DNA from: Toxotes chatareus
Lineage: Eukaryota > Chordata > Actinopteri > Toxotidae
Assembly: GCA_016801885.1 (NCBI GenBank)
Contig: JAFBJY010001325.1
Coordinates: forward strand, 1-64,000
Direction: 5' to 3'
Length of the DNA stretch: 64,000 bases
The notes beneath the pieces are model-generated. The model searched no databases, had not been told where the DNA came from, and saw only the letters and a program-made list of their open reading frames with translations. Below are positions 46,991-58,107 of the stretch, piece by piece; within the stretch, counting starts at the first letter, position 1; each line of letters begins with the position of its first letter. The translations under genes and the position numbers were made by a program.

Positions 46991-47666
46991 CGCAACAGAA
47001 ATTTAGTCCAGAGGTCATCTATGACCATCATTTTTATTGGATATATCCTGTCACCTTTGTTGCCATTGTTACACAGTGCACAGCCTCCATTAAATTCTTT
47101 CACAGCGTATTTCCTGATAATCAAATTTTAGAATTTTTACAGTGAATCTCCTATTTCTCATCTTACAGTAATCCTTTTAGTTGATCCGAATAATCAGTGT
47201 GAGTCGTGTTGGACACTTGTCAGTGTGACCACTGGATTGCAGTAAACTCTCTGATTATTTGTCCATCAGTCAGACATCAGTATTTATAGCAGTGTAATAA
47301 TATGTGTGTTCACATACAGAGAGTCATTATCAGACTGATGAACATTAGAGCTAAAATAAGTCAGTAAATGTGGAATAATGTCAGTGTGAACATCAGTATC
47401 ATTGTCAGTGCTGTGTGCAGAGTTGTAGTTACTGACAGTGACCACTGGAGGGCAGAGGAATAAATAAAACAAATCAGATCAGACGATCAGTCAATAAACA
47501 TGTTTACATGTGTTGATGGAAAAATGTGGAGGGTTGAAGAACTGCATGAGGAGAAGGAGCCTCAGGGGAACTGATGTGACTCTGGAGGATTCTCACTCTA
47601 TTTTATTTGTGTTTAGGTGAATTGGATGAATAATGTAAAGAGAGCAGTGGGGTGTGTTGCATTGTA
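46991..47666. other. Gene-free stretch
   Basis: No gene or element recognised. Confidence 0.5.
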
Positions 47667-48030
47667 CAGCTGCAAGAAAAAGTATGTGAACTCTTTGGGA
47701 TTATGTGGAGTTTTGCAGGAATTGGTCATAAAATGTGCTCTGAACTTCATCTATAGAAAAACAGTCTGCTTAAAATAATACTACACAAACATTATATGTT
47801 TTTATTGAACATAACATGTAAACATTCACAGTGCAGGGTGGAAAAAGTATGTGAACCTTTGGACTGGTTGACCCTCCTTTGGCAGCAATAACCTCAACCA
47901 AACGTTTCCTGTAGTTGCAGATCAGACCTGCACAACGATCTGGAGTAATTTTGGACCACTCCTCTTCACAAAACTGTTTCAGTGTAGCAGTATTCTTGGG
48001 ATGTCTGGTGTGAATCACTCTCTTAAGGTC
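47667..48030 (-). mobile_element. Tc1 transposon, 3' part with transposase C-terminus
   Basis: Starts after TA with a Tc1-type end containing AAAAAGTATGTGAAC, repeated internally as GGAAAAAGTATGTGAACC. On the minus strand (48018 to about 47870) it encodes the last about 50 residues of a Tc1 transposase: HTRHPKNTATLKQFCEEEWS and DRCAGLICNYRKRLVEVIAA. The DDE catalytic part is missing; the element is cut at about 48030 where an LTR begins. Confidence 0.85.
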
Positions 48031-48034
48031 ATGT

Positions 48035-48655
48035 GATGTGGCTCGTTCAGGCTGGATGGGTGAACCCCGTCAAGGGCCAGTTGAAGCAGAGTTCAGGTCC
48101 AGCTGAGGCCCCACACCTTCTTGCAGTCTTTTGGTCTTCAGTAAAAATTCTAAGTTTTCAGATCTTGGTCAGAGAAAATACACAGAGTCAATCAAACACA
48201 GGAGATCAGAGAAGTTGAGTTCAGGATGCTTTATTCCTCCAGCACAGAGTTCAAAGGCATGAGCAGTCCTGCAGGAACAACTGAACTTCACCAAATGTAC
48301 ATCATATTTTATACGGTGGGCTGCACCTGTTCTATGGGGCATGTCTGGGCGTGTTTTGACATGTTTGGGCATGTCCCCTCCCATTTTATTGATTAAGGTC
48401 AGCAAGTTTTTACTGGTGTCAGCAATTATCACATCAACTCTTGTTTTTTCAGGTACTTTCCAGGTCTGATCTTTAATGGTGTCTTTTCTACCTCGCATGA
48501 GTCATAGGCTCCACCTGTTAGCTATATCCTAGTCATATGTTATTTTCTAATGGTGTCAGGGAGTTTCATGATTGATTTTTTAAAAACTTTCCAAGCTAAT
48601 CCCTTCCTCAGTTTACATAATCAAGCTTTAATAATTGCACCCTTAAGGTTCAGCA
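48035..48655 (-). mobile_element. Solo LTR (copy 1)
   Basis: A 620-bp repeat shared with 61430-62050. Read on the minus strand it has a TATAAAAT box (about 48310), then about 75 bases later AATAAA (about 48233), the layout of an LTR promoter and poly(A) site, with no internal retroviral genes beside it. This suggests recombination between two LTRs removed the interior. Exact TG...CA ends are not clear by eye, so the borders are approximate. Confidence 0.55.
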
Positions 48656-48660
48656 GTAAT

Positions 48661-48794
48661 AAGATAAGATAAGATAGGAAAATCCTTTATTAGTCCCTCA
48701 GTGGGGAAATTGCATTTAGCAACAGCAGGGGTACAGTACAGTAAGTGAAAGTAAGATATAAGTAAGAGACCAATATGGCCAGAACAAGATTAAA
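48661..48794 (-). mobile_element. LINE 3'-end fragment
   Basis: Plus-strand reading starts with a TAAGA repeat, then CCTTTATTAGTCCCTCAGTG, the reverse of an L2-type 3' end. It abuts the 3' end of the next LINE. Confidence 0.65.
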
Positions 48795-51700
48795 TAAGAT
48801 TCAAGATTCAAAGGGTTTATTGTCATTTGCACAGTAAGGAAACAGGTTTCCCTGTACAATGAAATTCTTACTTTGCTCTTCACCCAGAATGCCATACAAA
48901 ACGTTGTAAGTAAAATAAAATAGATAATAGTATTTACAAAATATTAACAAGAGCATAAGTGAAAAAAGTTACACAAAATATAAACTGTACTGATATATAC
49001 AAATCAGCTGTTGTGCAAATTCAGCTGAGAGTGAAGTGAAGACTGTGCAAAAGAACTGTTATGTGAACAGTGCGGTATGTGTGCAGTTATTAAGGTGCAG
49101 AACAGTAATAAATAATAACAGTCAGTATGTGCAAAAAGTTGCAGCCTGTTGTTACAGACTCCTGTCAGCTGTTGAGGAGTCTGATGACAGATGGGAAGAA
49201 AGAGTTTTTAAGTCTGGTGGTCCTGCACTTCACACTCCTGTACCTCCGGCCTGAAGGGAGGAGAGTGAACAGACCTTGTTGTGGGTGGGTGGGGTCCTTG
49301 ATGATGGAGGCAGCTCTCCTGTGGACTCTGCGCTGGTAGATGCTTTGCAGAGAGGGCAGAGGAGTCCTGGTGATCTTAGACGCAGTCTTCACCACTCTCT
49401 GCAGGCGTTTGCGGTCCATGGCAGTGGAGCTGCCGTACCACACAGTGATGCAGCTGGTCAAGATGGACTCAACAACGCAGCTGTAGAAGTTCCTGAGGAT
49501 CTTTGGTGACATGCCAAACTTCCTCAGCCTCCTCAGGAAGTACAGCCGCTGCTGAGCTTTCTTCACCAGCTGTGTGGTGTTGAGTGTCCAGGTGAGGTCG
49601 TGGCTGAGGTGGACCCCAAGTATTTAAAGCTGCTCACCCTCTCCACTTCCAGACCCCGGATAAGTAGTGGCTGATGAGGGTTCCTCTCCTTCCTCATGTC
49701 CACTATCATCTCCTTGGTCTTGTCTGTGTTGAGGGTGAGGTTGTTGTCCTCACACCATGTCACCAGAGTGGCCACCTCCCTCCTGTAGGCTGCCTCGTTC
49801 CCGCCAGTGATGCGCCCTATCACGGCGTGTGTCGATCCCACAAACTTCAGGATGATGTTGTCCTTGTGAGAGGCCACACAGTCGTGGGTGAACAGGGTGT
49901 AGAGGATGGGACTGAGGACACAGCCCTGTGGTGTGCCGATGTTTGTGATGATGCTGGCTGAAGTCTTGTTCCCTATTCTGACAGACTGAGGCCTGCCAGT
50001 CAGAAAGTCCAGGAGCCAGTCACAGATGAAGGGGTGTAGTCCAAGGAGAACAGTTTGTGTGTGAGCTTGTGGGGAATGACCGTGTTGAATGCAGAACTGT
50101 AGTCAATAAAGAGCATCCTGATGTAGGAGTCCTTATTCTCCAGGTGTGAGAGGGAGATGTGCAGTGCTGCGGCGATAGCATCTGAGGTGGGCCTGTTGGA
50201 CCGGTAGGCGTACTGCAGGGGGTCCAGTGTGGCCGGGATGCTGCTCTGAATGTGGGGCAGCACCACTCTCTCAAAGCACTTCATAATGATTGGAGTGAGT
50301 GCTACTGGCCTGTAGTCATTCAGGCAGGTGGGGGGGCTCTTCTTGGGGAGGGGACAATGGTAGTGGTCTTGAAGCAGGAGGAACAGTTCTCTGGCTGAGG
50401 GAGAGGTTGAATATGGAGGTGAGAACGTCTGTCAGCTCGTTGGCACATGCTCTGAGGGCTCGTCCAGGAATGTTGTCTGGTCCTGCCGCCTTATGGGGTT
50501 GATCCTCCTCAGGGCTTTGTGTACCTGGGCTGATGAGACGACTGGTGGGGGTGAGGGGGGTGTAGTGGTCTGAGAGTCTGTGGGCCTCCTCTCTGTGTGG
50601 GCGGTGGAGGTCTCAAAGCGGGTGTAGAATGTATTGAGGTCATCAGGCAGGCTGTCTGTGGCACTGATGGTACTGGTGCTGCTTCTGTAGTCCGTGATGT
50701 GCTGCAAGCCCTGCCACATGCGCCCAGAGTCGGCAGTGGAATAGAAGCCATCCAGCTTCTCTCTGTACTGCCTCTTGGCAGCTGTGATGGCCTTTCTCAG
50801 TCCGTACTTTGCAGCTTTGTACTCAGCCTCATTGCCAGATGTAAATGCAGTGGAGCGAGCACGCAGCATGTGACGTACCTGACTGTTTATCCAGGGCTTC
50901 TGGTTAGGAAACTTCCTGACTTGGATGGTGGGCACGATGTTCTCCACACAAGTGCTAATGTACCCAGTCACATAGTCAGCATAATCCTGTACACTGACAG
51001 AAGAGTCCTCCAGAGTGGCTGCAGCTTTGAACACATCCCAGTCTGTAGCAGTAAAACAGTCCTGCAATGTGCCCTCAGTCTCAGGTGTCCAGATCTGAAC
51101 CTGTTTGGTGACTGGATTTGATTGTTTGAGTCTTTGTCTGTAGGCCGGGTACAGGAACAAAGAGATGTGGTCCGAGTGTCCGAAGTGGGGGCGGGGTGCG
51201 GCCCTGTATGCACCCTTCATGTTGGTGTAAACATGATCCAAAGTGTTCTTGTCACGGGTGGGAATGTCTATATGCTGGTGGTATTTGGGAAATACAGTCC
51301 GTAAGTTGCACTGATTAAAGTCGCCCACAGCAATAAAGACAGCGTCAGGGTGAGCCGTCTCCAGTGCGCTGATGACGTCATGGAGCTTGCCGAGTGCCGC
51401 TACAGAGTTGGCTCTCGGAGGAATGTAGATCGCGGCCAAAAACACAGATGTAAACTCCCTTGGTAGATAGTAGGGACGGCACTTAAGCATCAAAAACTCC
51501 ACATCAGGCGAACAGTGCCGGTGAACAGTCCGTACATCTTCACACCACGTGTTGTTGATAAACACACACACGCCTCCCCCTTTCGCCTTACCGGAGGCTG
51601 CTGTCCGGTCTCCTCGGTGAATGGAGTGAGTCTGTAGCTGAACAGCGGAATCTGGGACGTTCTCTGAAAGCCAGGTTTCGGTGAAAATCAGAGCACAGCA

Positions 51701-52030
51701 TTCTCTTATTTCCCGCTGTGCTGTAGTCCTGGCTCTTAGCTCGTCCAGTTTGTTCTCCAGAGACCGCACGTTAGCTAGCAGGAGGCTGGGTAGCGGTGGT
51801 CGGGTTGCTCGGGCTTTCAGTCTAGCGTGGAGCCCTCCCCTCTTGCCTCTCTTGCGGCGCCGTCTCCGTAGTACTCTCCTCGGGTCAGCTAGCTCACAAG
51901 AGGCCGGCGCGCCGGGGCCTTCCTGGTGGTGGTGGTGGTGGTGGTGGTCATGGGGTCGCACAATGAGTTGCAGATCTGGTGGTATAAATCCGCTAAACTC
52001 GAAACTGTGCGAGTTTGCAATGTCAAGTAA
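48795..52030 (-). mobile_element. L2-group LINE with complete endonuclease, inserted in a hAT gene
   Basis: Long minus-strand element. A frame of 509 codons (51961-50432) opens with an eight-His-rich stretch and carries an endonuclease: LANVRSLENKLDELRAR, FTETWLSENVPD, KGGGVCVFINN, VGDFNQCNL, NTLDHVYTN, FGHSDHISLFL. It then runs into the linker (FPNQKPWINSQVRHMLRARS). The RT continues in other frames: LFIDYSSAFNTVIPHKL (about 50180); the catalytic box is changed to KFVGSTHAVIG where F-A-D-D is expected (about 49840), so catalysis is lost. The thumb region QRLYFLRRLRKFGMSP ends near 49165. 3' end at 48795 with a GATTC-like repeat. The 5' end abuts the hAT frame at about 52030-52046. Confidence 0.88.
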
Positions 52031-52045
52031 TGCCTGTCTGTTGTA

Positions 52046-53722
52046 TGCTATGTTAAAGAGTTTGTGGCAAAGCTGGACCCCACATACACTCTACCAACAA
52101 GGAAGGCTATGAAGGACATGGTGGTAGCCAAGTATGAGGAGGAGAAGGAGAAGGCCAAAACTGAGATCCAGGGTGTTGAGACTGTGAGCTTCACATCGGA
52201 TATGTGGACCTCCATCAACATGGACGCATATCTGGCTGTCACCTGCCATTTTGTCAATAAAAATGACCAGCTGTCCACTCTTCTTCTGGGGGCCAAGCCA
52301 TTTCCCAAAACCCACACAGCAGCCCACATTGCTGCCGAAATTACATCACTGATGGCAGAGTGGGGCTTTTTAAACAGGGTTCGGTGCATTGTGACTGATT
52401 CTGCAAGCAATATGAATGCTGCAGCCAACACGTTGAATTTGAGGCAATGTAAATGCATTGCACACTGCCTAAATCTAGTTGTGAAAAACTCAATTGAAGC
52501 AACTCCTGGCCTTGATGAAATTAGAGCCCTGAGCAGAAGGATTGTTACTTATTTTAGGACAAGCACAACTGCAAAAGAGAGACTGAGCCAAATGCAGCAG
52601 CAACTGGGCGCAATGCAAAGAAACTTAAATTGAGGTGGACACACGCTGGAACAGCACCTTGGACATGTTACAACGCCTCTATGAGGAAAGAGATGCAGTG
52701 GCAGCAGCTTTAGTATCACTGAAGACAGACGTGACTCCTCTGAGCAGCCAGCAATTTGAAAACACAGGAGAATGCATCAAGGTATGCATTAGAAAACCTA
52801 AAGTGATCACTGAATGCAGACTGTAGTTGTAGTTTATTGCATAGTCGTTGCAAATGAAACTGAATATTGAAATCAAGGTCGCCACACAGTTTCTGCATTT
52901 AGGCAATATCTATATTCCTTTCGTTGCAGCTGCTGGCTGCATTCCAGGTGGCGACTGTGGAGCTGTCTGAAGAGAAGAGAGTATCAGCTTCAAAGGTCAT
53001 CCCCCTCTACCGTGTGTTGCGACACACAACAGAAGAACTCCATCCACAACTCACCACCCCCATGGCACAACACCTGTCACAGAACCTTATGAGATGCTTG
53101 GGAGAGGTTGCATGACAAGGAGAAAGAGAGTTCACTGGCAGTCGCTACACTGTTGGATCCACGCTACAAGACATTTGGATTCACCAGTCCAAGAGTGGCA
53201 GCCGGTGTAAAAGAGCGTGTGATATCAGAATGCACAAAAGTCATAAACATACACAACGCCCAGCAGCAGCAGCAGCCATCCACGCCACAAGCACCACATC
53301 AGTCTTGCCCTCCAGCAGCAGCAGCAGCAGCAGCGGCAGCCTCCACAGGTATTTCTTCTTTATTTGATTATGAATAAGGGATGACTAATGACATTTCTGG
53401 TGATGCTGATCTTCAGTATTTTTAGGAGTTGACTTGTGGAGACTTCTGGATCAGGATGCTAACAGAGCCAGGCAAATGCAAAGTGCCACAGCTAACGCCA
53501 TAGTGGAAGTGAATCGGTACCTAGCTGATCCTCCCTGAAAGAACAGAGGATCCCCTCACATACTGGGCCACCCACAAAACTGTATACCCAAATCTTTATC
53601 AAGTAGCTAAGCATTTTCTGTGCACCCCAGCCTCATCTGTGCCATGTGAACGGGTTTTTTCCAAGGCTGGAGAAATTGTTTGTAAAAGAAGAAATCGTTT
53701 AAGTCCAAAAACTGTTATTTCT
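52046..53722 (+). pseudogene. hAT transposase gene (ZBED-like), broken, with two introns
   Basis: Plus-strand frames in hAT order: TYTLPTRKAMKDMVVAKYEE, the first catalytic block FTSDMWTSINMDAYLAVTCH (D in TSDMW), CIVTDSASNMNAAANTL (second D), CKCIAHCLNLVVKNSI; then VDTRWNSTLDMLQRLYEERD (about 52631), LSEEKRVSASKVIPLYRVL, LLDPRYKTFGF, and the C-terminal dimerisation part ERTEDPLTYWATHKTVYPNL ... PCERVFSKAGEIV. Two GT-AG introns fit the family alignment: 52782-52929 and 53349-53425. Frameshifts near 52625, 53108 and 53535 kill it, and the BED finger is absent, cut off where the LINE joins at about 52040. CAG runs in 53258-53340 encode poly-Gln and poly-Ala stretches. Confidence 0.85.
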
Positions 53723-54244
53723 TAATAAAAACGCATAAACTGTTACACAAGCACACCCACTGCCCTGTTCTTCAAGCACACTGCCCTGTTTCAAGCACAC
53801 CCTCTTTACCCATGTACACATAAACCTCTTTACCAACGAAGGCCAAAACATACCATGACATAATCTGTATTTGCACCAGTACCATGTGACAGTAACATCA
53901 CTCTGTATTTGTAGAGCACATCTCATGAATGTACCAGCACTATCTCAATGTTGCACAACACCAAATATAAGTTTAGATTATGTAGGCTTACAATCAGCCA
54001 CGCCAAAGAACAAACATGGTCTTCTATTATTATTATTAGTATTAGCATTATTATTGTTATAGTTATTATTATTATTATTAATCCACTTGAAACCAAATTA
54101 TCATCTGGTGCAGTCAAACAGAAAAGTACTATTTATGTAGTTCCATGACAGTCTGACTCGGAATCAGACGTGTGTTTTGGTTAGGAAAAGTCACGTGATT
54201 TATGACGTATGAACCACTTTACTGCTTCATTCGGTATCGAAACC
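53723..54244. other. hAT 3' flank and (ATT)n microsatellite
   Basis: Includes a short local duplication (CACTGCCCTGTTC...CACTGCCCTGTTT, 53757-53797) and an ATT run at about 54027-54081. GCTTCATTCGGTATCGAAAC near 54225 resembles ends of fish hAT elements. No gene. Confidence 0.5.
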
Positions 54245-54250
54245 CTGTCA

Positions 54251-56391
54251 GAATCAGAATCAGAATCAGAATCAGGTTTAATCACCAAGTACGCAAACAC
54301 ATACAAGGAATTTTTTGCCGGCAGTTGTTGTCTCTCTAGTATATAAAATAGAAAAATATTTTCAAATATACAAATATACAAATATGTAATGTACATGAAA
54401 TGCGTACCAGTCCAGTAGTGAGTGGATTGAAGGTGTTGGAAGATAAATAAAATAGAATAAATAAAAAAAAAAAAAAAAAAAAAACTGAAATGAAGTGAAG
54501 TATGCAATAGTGTTATCTTTTAGCTGTACTGTTCAGTAGAGTGACTGCTGTGGGGAAGAAGCTGTTCGGTGCCTGCTTGTTTTGGTCTGGAGGGTTCTGA
54601 GGCGTCTCCCTGATGGGAGCAGTTCAAACAGTCTGTGTGCAGGGTGAAAGGAGTCCATCATGATGTTCCCTGCCCTCTTTCAAGGCGTCCTGGAGGAGTA
54701 CAAGTCCTGGATAGAGGGCAAGGGGACACCAATGATACGCTCAGCAGTCCTCACAGTGCGCTGCAGTCTGGTCTTGTCCTGCTTAGTGGCAGCTCCGAAC
54801 CACACAGTGATGGAGGTGCACAGGACGGACTCAATGACTGCTGTGTAGAACTGCAGCAGCAGCTCTTGGGAGTCCGTATTTCCTCAAGAGCCGCAGGAAG
54901 TACATCCTCTGCTGGGCCTTCTTGAGGATGGAGCTGGTGTTCTGCTCCCACTTCAGATCCTGTGAGATGGTCGTGCCCAAGAATCTGAAGCTCTCCACAA
55001 TGGAGACGGGGCTGTTTAGTACTGTGAGGGGGGGCAGAGCAGGGGATGTCTCCTAAAGTCCACTATCATCTCCACCGTCTTGAGGGTGTTCAGCTCAAGG
55101 TTGTTCTGACTGCACCAGAGCACCAGCTGATCCACTTGCCGTCGGTATGCAGACTCATCATCATTCTGGATGAGACCAATGACAGTGGTGTCGTCTGCAA
55201 ACTTCAGGAGCTTCACAGAAGGGTCTGTGGAGGTGCAGTCATTTGTGTAGAGGGAGAAGAGAAGTGGAGAGAGGACACATCCCTGGGGGGCACCGGTGTT
55301 GGTGGTCAGAGTGTCTGAGGTGAACCGCCCCAGCCTCACCTGCTGGCTTCTGTCAGTCAGGAAGCTGTAGATCCACTTACAGAGGGCAGGTGGCACAGTG
55401 AGCTGGGACAGTTTGGAGCAGAGGGTGTGGGGGATGATGGTGTTGAACGCCGAGCTGAAGTCCACAAAGAGGATCCGTGCATAAGTCCCAGGACAATCCA
55501 GGTGCTGCAGGATGTAGTGCAATCCGATGTTAACTGCATCGTCCACTGACCTGTTTGCCCGATAGGCAAACTGCAGGGGGTCCAGCAGGTCACTCGTGAG
55601 GGACTTCAGGTGGGTCAGCACCAGGCGCTCAAAGGTCTTCATGACTACAGATGTCAGTGCAACGGGTCTGTAGTCATTCAGTCCTGAGATGGAGGATTTC
55701 TTGGGGACTGGGATGATGGTGGAACGCTTGAAGCAGGAGGGAACTTCACCCAGCTCCAGGGATCTGTTAAAGAGCTGGGTGAAGATGGGAGCCAGCTGAT
55801 CTGCACAGGCCCGCAGACAGGAGGGGGACACTCCGTCTGGGCCCGGGGCTTTCCTGGTTTTTTGCCTTTGGAGCAACCGGGTCACTTCTCCCTCGCTGAT
55901 CCGGAGTGATTGTGAGTCAGGGGGCTGGAGGGGGGAAGGGGTGAGGTGGGTGCTGCAGTGCCAGGATAAGTGTTGGTGGGTGGTGGGGAGGGAGGGCAGG
56001 AAGGGGAGCTGCAGAGAGGTGAGGGACAGGTGTGAAGTGGTCCTTCTCAAATCTGCAGTAGAAGGTGTTGAGTTTGTCAGCCAGGGCTTTGTTAGCTTCA
56101 GCAGTGGGGGAAGAGGCGAGTCCTGTAGTTGGTGATCTCCTGCAGGCCTCTCCACACTGTTGCTGGATCGTTAGCTGAGAAGTTGTCCTCAGCTTTTCAG
56201 AGTAGCGCCTCTTGGCCACTCTGATCTCCTTTGTCAGTGTGTTTCTGGCCTGTCTGTACAGGGCTCTGTCTCCACTCCTGTAGGCATCCTCCTTGGCATG
56301 ACGAAGGTGGCTGAGTTTTGGGGTGAACCAGGGTTTATTGTTGTTATATGTGCGAAATGATTTGGTTGGCACACATACATCTTCACAAAAG
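54251..56391 (-). mobile_element. L2/Rex1-like LINE, 5' truncated, RT largely open
   Basis: Flanked by CTGTCA on both sides (54245-54250 and 56392-56397), a likely target duplication. The 3' end is a GATTCT-type repeat (plus strand CAGAATCAGAATCAG). The frame 56372-55917 (TYNNNKPWFTPKLSHLRHAK) shifts into 56155-55016: TRKAPGPDGVSPSCLRACAD, LNDYRPVALTSVVMKTFERL, ARILFVDFSSAFNTIIP, TGAPQGCVLSPLLFSLYTND and the catalytic KFADDTTVIG, all intact. The remaining C-terminus (54951-54640) is in other frames. A poly(A)-like run of about 20 A lies at 54465-54484. No endonuclease remains. Confidence 0.88.
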
Positions 56392-56397
56392 CTGTCA

Positions 56398-56969
56398 TTG
56401 GTTTAGTTGTCTTGCAACAATGTAGTGTGGGTTCGATCCCGTCAGAGCTGCGTGTTATTTAGCTCATGATTTAGACATTTGGAATGAGATCACATTTGCC
56501 ATCTGGGGACTTAGACTTGTATCAGGATAGCTTACGATTCATAACACAAAATATCAGGCCAAGTATATCGCTGTTTTCTACAAAAAGCGACGTGTCAAAT
56601 AATATAGCCTATGTATTTAATGTATATACTTGATATATGTATTTTATTGTGTCAGCTTGAAACCATACAAACATGTAGTGTAGTCGAACAAGAATGTGCA
56701 TGGCGAATCAAATCACACACAATCCATGAACCAATAAATGACACATCTTGATTGCACTTCATTTTATTGGCCACTAGATGTCCTACTCGAGTACTGTGTC
56801 ATTGAAGCCTCGGGTAATGAACCATTTTTTTAAATCCGTGTCGAAGCTTCAACAAAGCCTCGATCAGCCATCACTAGCGTACGCCAGAGAGCTTCTGCAG
56901 AGCAATGTCGGACAGGGAGCTCACACTTGTGGCGCTCTAAAAAGATGTTTGACTTTTCACCAACTCAAA
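56398..56969. other. Gene-free stretch left of the snRNA genes
   Basis: Contains hAT-end-like sequence near 56795-56860 (GAAGCCTCGGGTAATGAACC) and a 31-bp piece (56875-56905) repeated at 58041-58071 on the other side of the snRNA genes. A 3' snRNA processing signal for U5 would be expected just left of 56970, but I cannot place it surely. Confidence 0.45.
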
Positions 56970-57086
56970 AGGCTCAGCCATAAGGCCAAGCCAGCTAAAA
57001 ATAACTTCAACTCATTGGTGTTCCTCTCCACAAAGTCTTCAGTAAAAGGCGAAAGACTTGTGCGTTATGAAGAGAAACAAGAGTCA
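56970..57086 (-). ncRNA. RNU5: U5 spliceosomal snRNA
   Basis: Read right to left, 117 nt, the normal U5 length. The 5' stem contains CTCTTGTTTCTCTTCA and the invariant loop 1 CTTTCGCCTTTTACT (57055-57041), which aligns exon ends in the spliceosome; GTGGAGAGGAACA follows as in vertebrate U5. The Sm site reads ATTTTTAG (57002-56995) where vertebrates normally have a G directly after the U run, and a 3' hairpin (GGCTTGGCC-TTAT-GGCTGAGCC) closes it. All landmarks are in order, so the gene is recognisable beyond doubt; whether this copy is expressed is uncertain because of the Sm change and base changes in stem I. Confidence 0.88.
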
Positions 57087-57448
57087 GAACAGGCCTGTCT
57101 CAGAGAGCAGCTGAGGACCCTAGTCGTCCCAGCTACCACCGTCGCGGTGTGCCTCCCTTGGCTTGCAGCGTGCTAAATCCCAGCCTCCCTCCAGGCCTGG
57201 CTTTTACATGGAGACTACAACGTCTGGGAAACGATCAGGCGTCTTCAGGAGTCCGCGACCAATCATCGTAGCTGAAGTGCACTGTGTTGTTGAGCGGGGT
57301 TCCCTGGGTGATATCAGTAAATCAACTGACTGGTTGTGCACAATTCACTTGATAAAAACTTAGCCGCATTTTCCTTCAGCCACTGTAAAAGTTTGACTCC
57401 TAACTAAACATTTGTGTCAGAGCTTGATTTTCTACAAAGCAAGAGAAA

Positions 57449-57634
57449 GGTGCACTGTTCCCGGCGGCACTGCAATGCCAGGTCGATGCGTGGAGTGAGC
57501 GGAGCAAGCTCCCTTTCAGCTCCCTCTCCTAAAAATGGGTTTAATACTTTATCCCCATATAGGGGACATATCAGATATTAAACTGATAAGAACAGATACT
57601 ACACTTGATCTTAGCCAAAAGGCCGAGAAGCGAT
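57449..57634 (-). ncRNA. RNU2: U2 spliceosomal snRNA
   Basis: Read right to left, about 186 nt, starting ATCGCTTCTCGGCCTTTTGG at 57634. The branch-point recognition GTAGTA sits at RNA positions 33-38 (57602-57597) exactly as in vertebrate U2. Stem-loops IIa/IIb, the CTCCACGCATCGACCTGG stretch and the final hairpin (TTGCAGTGCCGCC) are present; the 3' end is near GTGCACC. The Sm site is ATTTTTAG (57536-57529) instead of the common ATTTTTGG. Downstream GCTTTGTAGAAAATCAAG could be the 3' box. U2 pairs with the intron branch point in every major spliceosome. Likely a variant or ageing copy of a multicopy gene. Confidence 0.93.
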
Positions 57635-57808
57635 GAGGCCCAAGCGTTTGACGTCCAAATCAAGCTCTTGGTACAACCGTCACTTGTCGCGGTGTCCCGT
57701 TTGTAAGCTAGTTTATCAATTGCCACCACTTAGCAACTCCGCCCATCTGTCTGCTGTGTACTTTTCCCTGCCGCTGTACAAAGATGTTTGACTTTTCACC
57801 AACTCAAA
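57635..57808. other. Upstream region of the U2 gene
   Basis: The first 170 bases 5' of U2 (to the right on the plus strand) should hold its proximal sequence element near -55 (about 57680-57700, reading GTACCAAGAGCTTGATTTGG on the minus strand). I see no TATA box there, as expected for a Pol II snRNA gene. The assignment rests on position only. Confidence 0.3.
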
Positions 57809-57863
57809 AGGCTCAGCCATACGGCAAAGCCGGCCAAAAATAGCTTCAACTCATTGGTGTTCC
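57809..57863 (-). pseudogene. Partial second U5 snRNA (3' half)
   Basis: Matches 56970-57023 and beyond its 3' flank (57780-57808 equals 56941-56969), covering the U5 3' hairpin, Sm site and part of the internal stem, then diverges after GGAACACC. Its Sm site reads ATTTTTGG, the usual form, unlike the complete copy. The 5' half with loop 1 is gone. Confidence 0.8.
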
Positions 57864-58040
57864 ACACCAAAGCCTAGAAATAAAGCATACTAGAACAACA
57901 TCTAGCACACATTTCTTCCACAAGCAAGCAGCACAGTGGACAGGAGAGCTCACACTTCATTTTGTCATGGAAAGGCCACGCCCACTTCCCCAATTCCAAT
58001 GGGAACACGGGGAATTGTCATGACTAAACACGCCACTCTG

Positions 58041-58072
58041 TAGCGTACGCCAGAGAGCTTCTGCAGAGCAAC
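58041..58072. repeat. 31-bp direct repeat flanking the snRNA locus (partner 56875-56905)
   Basis: Same sequence and orientation at both sides (core GTACGCCAGAGAGCTTCTGC). With the partial U5 it indicates that the locus is a broken-up tandem array of snRNA units. Confidence 0.75.
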
Positions 58073-58107
58073 ACTGCCGCCTTGTGGACAGACTGCAAAA
58101 GCTGGCT

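Noticed and set aside
51900..51961. His-rich start of the LINE protein as a metal-binding domain
   Set aside because: It is the translation of a GGT/GTG microsatellite and varies easily. No conserved context.
56400..56455. tRNA gene suggested by A-box-like GGTTTAGTTG and B-box GGTTCGATCCC
   Set aside because: No pairing acceptor stem or anticodon arm can be built, and the 5' side is interrupted by the junction of the LINE at 56391. At best an old SINE scrap.
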